Source: Cocos nucifera
Taxonomy: Eukaryota; Streptophyta; Magnoliopsida; Arecales; Arecaceae
NCBI GenBank assembly: GCA_006176705.1
Contig: QRFJ01005784.1
Span: 124,001-188,000 of the forward strand
DNA: 64,000 nucleotides
Reading direction: 5' to 3'
The notes beneath the pieces were generated by a model. It was not told where the DNA came from, ran no database searches, and saw only the letters and a program-made list of their open reading frames with translations. Both the position numbers and the translations under genes were made by a program. Every line of letters starts with the position of its first letter. The first letter of the stretch is position 1. Below, piece after piece: positions 59,318 to 64,000 of this stretch.

Positions 59318-59792
59318 ATGACAAGCATAATCCAAATGGACTTGAGCATTACCATAGGAGAAACGTCTTATCATAGTCAATACCATAATGTTGATGATAT
59401 CCCTTGACAACCAGACGGGCTTTATAGGTCTCCACCTTTCTATTTGTGCCCCTTTTTCTTCTGAAGATCCACTTATATTCTATGAATTTTCTTCCTTTGG
59501 GTGGGTCAACCAATGTTCATACATCGTTGACCTTCATGAACTCCATTTTGGATTGCATGGCCTTAAGATATTTTCCAGAGTCGGATCTCTATATTACATC
59601 CATGTAGGCAATCAGATCCTTATCGTTCTCATCGAGTTTGACATGATCACTATCTCGGATCAAGAAATCATAGTATCTATTCGATTGACATAGTACTCTA
59701 CCAGATTGCCTTATGGGTGCAGGTTCAGTAGGCTCCGAGTCTGATCGAATCAAATTCGATTTAGGTTCAGCTACTTATGTCGGTTCTTCCAC
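59318..59792 (-). pseudogene. Copia D RT, N-terminal fragment
   Basis: Starts after the integrase linker (RSDSEPTEPAPIRQSGRV) and reaches the block before the first RT motif (SI-IMLVIA), then ends in LTR sequence. YVDD and RNase H are absent. Alignment with F at 34480-34930 is clear. Confidence 0.82.
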
Positions 59793-60520
59793 CTATCGAA
59801 CTTTCTCAAGCTCAACCGTAGAGGCATTAGTCCCTTCATCAAGAAATTTTTTTTCTAAAAAGATTGCCTTAAGATTGACAAACATCTTTTGTTCATCAGC
59901 TAGGTAGAAGTAATATCCTTTGATTTCTTTTAGGTATCCTATAAAGCTACACATATCAAACTTAGGTCCGAGCTTGTCCATTGCTAAATGTTTGACATAA
60001 GCCGGACACCCCCAAATCCTATGGCATGAGAGTACTGGCTTACATCCTATCCTTATCTCATTTGGTATTTTGGAAACAAACTTACTTGGCATCCTATTTA
60101 GAATATAACAAGCGACTCGAGTACATATCCCTAGAGGAAGATCGACAGATCGGTAAATCCCATCGTAGATCAAACCATGTCCAATAGGATCCGATTTCTT
60201 TTTTTAGATACACCATTATGCTGTGGTGTTCCAGGAGGAGTCCATTGAAAGAGAATTCCGTTCTCCTCAAGATATATCAAAAATTCACTAGAAAGGTATT
60301 CACCCCCTCGGTCAGACTGAAGAGTTTTAATACTCTTTCCAGTTTGCTTTTTTACCTCATTATGGAATAGTTTGAACATTTCAAATGACTCTGGCTTATG
60401 CTTGAAATATCCATACCTCGATAGGTCATCCAAATGAAGGTTATGAAGTAAAAATATCTACCTCTAGCGCTTGTGCTCATGGGTCTACATATATCAGTAT
60501 GTACTAGACCCAGGAGTTCA
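59793..60520 (-). pseudogene. Copia D integrase
   Basis: Core motif around DDLSRYGY, second Asp in LQSDRGGEYLSSEFLIYLEE, then TPPGTPQHNGVSKKRNRILL. The third catalytic residue (Glu in GVSERRN) is Lys, AAA at 60205-60203. The C-terminal half (126 codons, 60173-59793) reads IWGCPAYVKHLAMDKLGPKF and FIGYLKEIKGYYFYLADEQK and ends at a stop after VELEKVR. Frameshifts near 60170 and 60435 break it. Confidence 0.86.
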
Positions 60521-61086
60521 TCAGCTCATTCACTCTTTCTAATAAAAGGTGACTTAGTCATCTTTCCAAGGAGACAGGACTCGTAGGTCGGAAGTGATTC
60601 ATAATCACTGACCTCAAAATTTCCTTCTTGAGCCAACCTATTTATTCTATTCTTGTTGATGTGACCTAGCCTATAATGCCAAAGATAGACATCTGACACT
60701 TTATCTATTCTAGGTTGTTCATTGGAGGTTTGGACTATGTTAACAGGCTATGATAATAGATATATTCCATTATTCAATTGTTCAACACAAACTATAATAC
60801 CATTCAAAATGATATCACAAAAATTTGCTTTTTTTGAAAATTGATAACTATTTTTGGCCAAAAGGCCTATAGAAATTACATTCAATAAAAAACTTGGGCA
60901 AAAGTGACAATCATTAAGAATAACTCTATGAGAATTAATTACAAGGTTCATAATTTCTAAAGCTAGAATTGAAACTTGTCTTCCATCTCCAACATTCAGG
61001 AATCTCTCATCTTCACCAAATCTCTTACTGATATAAAAATTCTACATCGAATTACAAATATGATATGGGCTTTCGGTATCTAATAC
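60521..61086 (-). pseudogene. Copia D protease and pre-integrase region
   Basis: The active site reads LDTESPYHICNSM (about 61075-61040), with Glu replacing the Gly of DTG. The pre-integrase frame at 60951-60748 gives LNDCHFCPSFLLNVISIGLL. An LGHINKNRINR block precedes a C-x2-C-like GKMTKSPF region near 60560. Confidence 0.8.
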
Positions 61087-61989
61087 CTAGGTAGTAGTAT
61101 CATAAATTAAGAAGTTGCAAGGTGTTATCTTACAATTACCTTGCCCAGTAACCACTTTCTTCCTCCTCGACCTGTTCGAGTCCAGGAAGGCAATGTATTG
61201 AGGATAGTTCTTCTTCCAATGCCCTCGCTTCTTGCAAAAGAAGTACTCCGCATGGCTTTGGTTAGGCTTGTGCTTCTTGGTCTGACCATATGCAGACATT
61301 CCAGCATGCGGCTGCACCTTATTGTTCTTCTTTCCTTTCTTAAAGGATCGACCGAAAGAAGATCCTCCCACTACGTTCATCGACTCTTTTTAGAGATGGT
61401 GATCCTTCTCAAAGTTTTGCAGCAACCCCAATAACCCATGGTAGTTTACTGTAGGTTTTATCTTCCTAAAATGAGTAAGGAATGGAAGAAAGGACTTGGA
61501 TAATGAATTCAAGATCGCATCCTTCCCGAGCTGCTCATGTAGGAGAAAGCCCAGCTTACTTAGGTGTTCAACCATCTCGATCATGTACAATACATGATCA
61601 GTGACTGATGTCCTGTCCCTCATACGAGCGTTGAAAATGGCACAACTAGTTTTGTGCTTTTCAACATTGTCAAGCGTGCTAAAGGAGTCGTTTAACATTT
61701 AAAGTATCTCCTCGGGCTGGGCATTTTCAAACCTGTAGTCAAACTCATCATTCATTGCCGCCAGCATAATGCACCAAACGATAGTGCGGTCATTAAGCCA
61801 CTTCTGGTAAGTATCTCTCACCATCTTAATAGTATTCAGAGCTAGCTCCTTAGGTGCTGGATCAGTCAACACATATAAGATCCATTAATGCTCCAGGACG
61901 ATCTTTAACTTTCAATACTAGCTATCGAAGTTGGATCCCATGAATTTGTCATTATCCAATAATGACTGGAGCGATAGGGTAGTGGCCAT
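61087..61989 (-). pseudogene. Copia D gag
   Basis: The ATG at 61989 starts MATTLSLQSLLD. Stops interrupt it early. The central frame at 61698-61390 contains MLNDSFSTLDNVEKHKTSCA, VLYMIEMVEHLSKLGFLL and KPTVNYHGLLGLLQNFEKD. The last frame (61380-61087) is Lys/Gly-rich and holds a zinc knuckle reading YFFCKKRGHWKKNYPQY, in which the first and last cysteines are Tyr. Confidence 0.84.
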
Positions 61990-64000
61990 TTCTGTACAAA
62001 AAGAAAACCATAGACCTAATTAGTATATGAATTATTTACTCTAAAAATTTGGACTTTAGTCTAAAAGTTTTTCCACTATTTTGTTTGAATCGGTAGCCTC
62101 TACCTCAAATTCGAAGAATTACCCCTAATTCTTTAGTGGATACTAGAATTCATATATACTATACATGAGCCCAACTTTGGTTGATCAACCCGTATGCATC
62201 TATAGGTAGGTTCATAATAAATTATTTCACCAAACAACTTCTAATAATTTAAATTTTGCTCCGAAAATCTAATCAATAGGCTTTGGCCTCCACTGAAAAG
62301 ATCCAATTAGATCTAACCATTAACATAACCATATTTGATACATCAGACCAATAAATGATCAGGCCTGACTTTAGTCGGCCAATCTGACCATCATTAGAAA
62401 GATACGACCAAATTATCATATTATGAATGATAATTTTATTAGTCAATGAGCACCAGATCTTCGAACCTTCAATGATTATTAAACTAATGGACCCATTATC
62501 ACTCAACTTAATGGGAGGCTATGACTTAGTTATCATCATAACTTTATCATTTTAAGGACCTAATAATTTTAGAGGATTTTATTAATCGATTTTAAGAAGA
62601 ATTGATCAGCTAGTTTGGATCCTTCCACTGACTTCACCAAGTCAGATCAATAAGGACCTAATTAAAACTGGCATTAGGAGTGTCTAAATCAGTTAAACTA
62701 ATTTACCTAATTGACATGGGTGAGTCCCAATCACCAAATGGTTTAATCAAAATCTAATTCACCAAGATAGCCAAGTAAGTGAGATCAGTGGAAGAGATAT
62801 GCCATTAACTCATCAAAGATCGAATTAGTGCGAGTAGCTCCCAGTTAAAAACCACTGGTCTGAGCTGCCAGACTTACCTTAGACACCATCTGATTCATTA
62901 GTTTTAATTTGACCAATCTAGCAATTTTAGGTTCTACCGCATAGCTATGAATCAAGTCCATTTGGTCCTCGTTAAAGGCATAGGCTTGACCAACTAAAAC
63001 TATTATAATTTAGTCTAAAGAGTCCTTGACCTAATCTAAATCAACATTTGGTTAAATTTGATCAATTTCTCTAATTTAGTCAATTCTTTAACTAACCTTA
63101 GGTCTAACCTAATTAACGGACCTAATTTGACTAACTCAATAATCCACATTTTGTGATCAATGACTTAGGATCTTTAGTTCACAATTCTAGATCATAATTC
63201 ATCATGCTTAATTCTCAATTTAGTTTAAGGCTGAGGGTTGGGGTTCGGCATTTCAAAAATATTTTTCAAAATTTTAAAGATTCTTTACATCCCAGCATTG
63301 TTTCACTAAATAGGTCAACTCATTTCAAAATAGATCGGTTTATTTCATAAACAAGCACTAGATGCAGGTTTAATCACATAAAACCAGCCAATTATAGCAT
63401 TCAGCCAACTTCTCAATCGGGCTGGCTTAGATCCCATCCGAGCTGGCCTGAGCAAAAGTTGAGCTGGCTCGGGCAGAAGGCCTAAGGCCATCGTTCCAAT
63501 TGGAGAGGCTCAGATCCCATCCGAGTTGGCCCAAATTGAAGTCGAGCCGGTCCAATTTCTGGCTAAGCCAGTTGGAGCATCAATCTAGAAATCATATTAT
63601 GGCTGGCACGTTGGTCGAGCTGGCTCGATTCTTGAGAGAGCTGGCTCGATCGGCGAATAGAACCTTTCTAAGAACCTATTACGTTTAATCTAAATCTGTA
63701 TACTTTACGTAAAAAATCATGAAATTATTTAGATCTAATCTAAACACTAATTTATGATAAAAAATTTAGATTAAATCCTTCAAACATATCACAAAAATCA
63801 TTAGATCTAATCTAAAGTTTTTAAGATCAATTTTATAGATCATAATGTACCTGACAATCTTTCCATTGTAAGGGATAAACCTTTCAGCAGAACAACCTAT
63901 AATCTATACGATCATCATTTTTATTTTTGAAATTAGATTATTATTTAGATCTAATTTAAAAATAATCTAAATCATGGATATATAATACATCAAAGAACCT
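61990..64000 (-). other. Untranslated leader of Copia D with predicted intron 62877-61992
   Basis: About 2 kb of non-coding sequence. On the minus strand, GTGTCTAAG|GTAAGTCTGG at about 62886-62869 and TTTTCTTTTTGTACAG ending at 61992, two bases before the gag ATG, delimit an 886-bp predicted intron. A GC-rich patch (63410-63655) upstream of the donor holds six copies of a GAGCTGGCTCG-type palindrome. Confidence 0.6.

Larger units (their letters stand above)
57738..64000 (-). mobile_element. Copia D: minus-strand Copia element, 3' half deleted, runs off the right edge
   Basis: From right to left: leader, gag, protease, integrase, first third of RT, then an abrupt switch to LTR sequence at 59317. 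The LTR part (57738-59317) and the RT are close relatives of the Copia F left LTR and RT. The 5' LTR and primer site should be beyond 64000. It is inserted in Copia C. Confidence 0.85.

Noticed and set aside
1..64000. tRNA, rRNA or CRISPR-like arrays, organelle DNA inserts
   Set aside because: Primer sites and SINEs were the only tRNA-related sequences seen; no spaced direct repeats of CRISPR type and no organelle genes recognised.

Overview
This is a plant nuclear window: low GC, one intron-containing host gene and a dense pile of nested LTR retrotransposons. The gene layout, Au-type SINEs, very long TE-filled introns and the element families suggest a monocot, most likely a palm (oil palm or date palm type). 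The palm assignment is inference; no sequence comparison was run.

The only host gene I can support is the 5' half of MED23 (Mediator tail subunit 23) on the minus strand. Five exons with matching splice phases lie between 21995 and 15356 and encode about 484 residues. Intron 4 is 4.5 kb. It holds a SINE and a 192-bp block with exon-like borders. Intron 5 starts at 15355 and runs off the left edge, because a 13.7-kb Copia element (A, 925-14642, plus strand) sits inside it. A's 5' LTR is itself split by a 3.4-kb minus-strand Gypsy element (N, 1562-4966).

Upstream of MED23 come AT-rich sequence (22.2-22.45 kb), a palindrome-rich patch (22.45-22.7 kb) and a decayed minus-strand coding remnant (23.2-23.9 kb). 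Next is a minus-strand Copia derivative (F, about 23906-38451) that keeps only RT-RNase H and has unlike LTRs. Its left LTR is split by an intact-looking, non-autonomous Athila-type Gypsy element with GAG and protease only (G, 25745-32863, TSD TATGC).

From 38452 to about 46007 lies a plus-strand Tat-lineage Gypsy element with an archaeal-type RNase H and two tandem-repeat arrays. It is broken by Copia C (about 46008 onward). C's 5' LTR carries a near-complete Copia B (46533-56480, TSD GCTAC/GCTGC), and C's protease region is cut at about 57737 by Copia D (minus strand, to the right edge). D is related to F.

All retroelement proteins carry stops, frameshifts or lost catalytic residues, so nothing here looks autonomous. 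The most interesting shared structure is in the long leaders of Copia A, B and D. Each has a consensus 5' splice site (TCTAAG|GTAAG) and a 3' splice site 2-5 nt before the gag ATG, predicting a 5'-leader intron of 0.6-0.9 kb in three separate elements.
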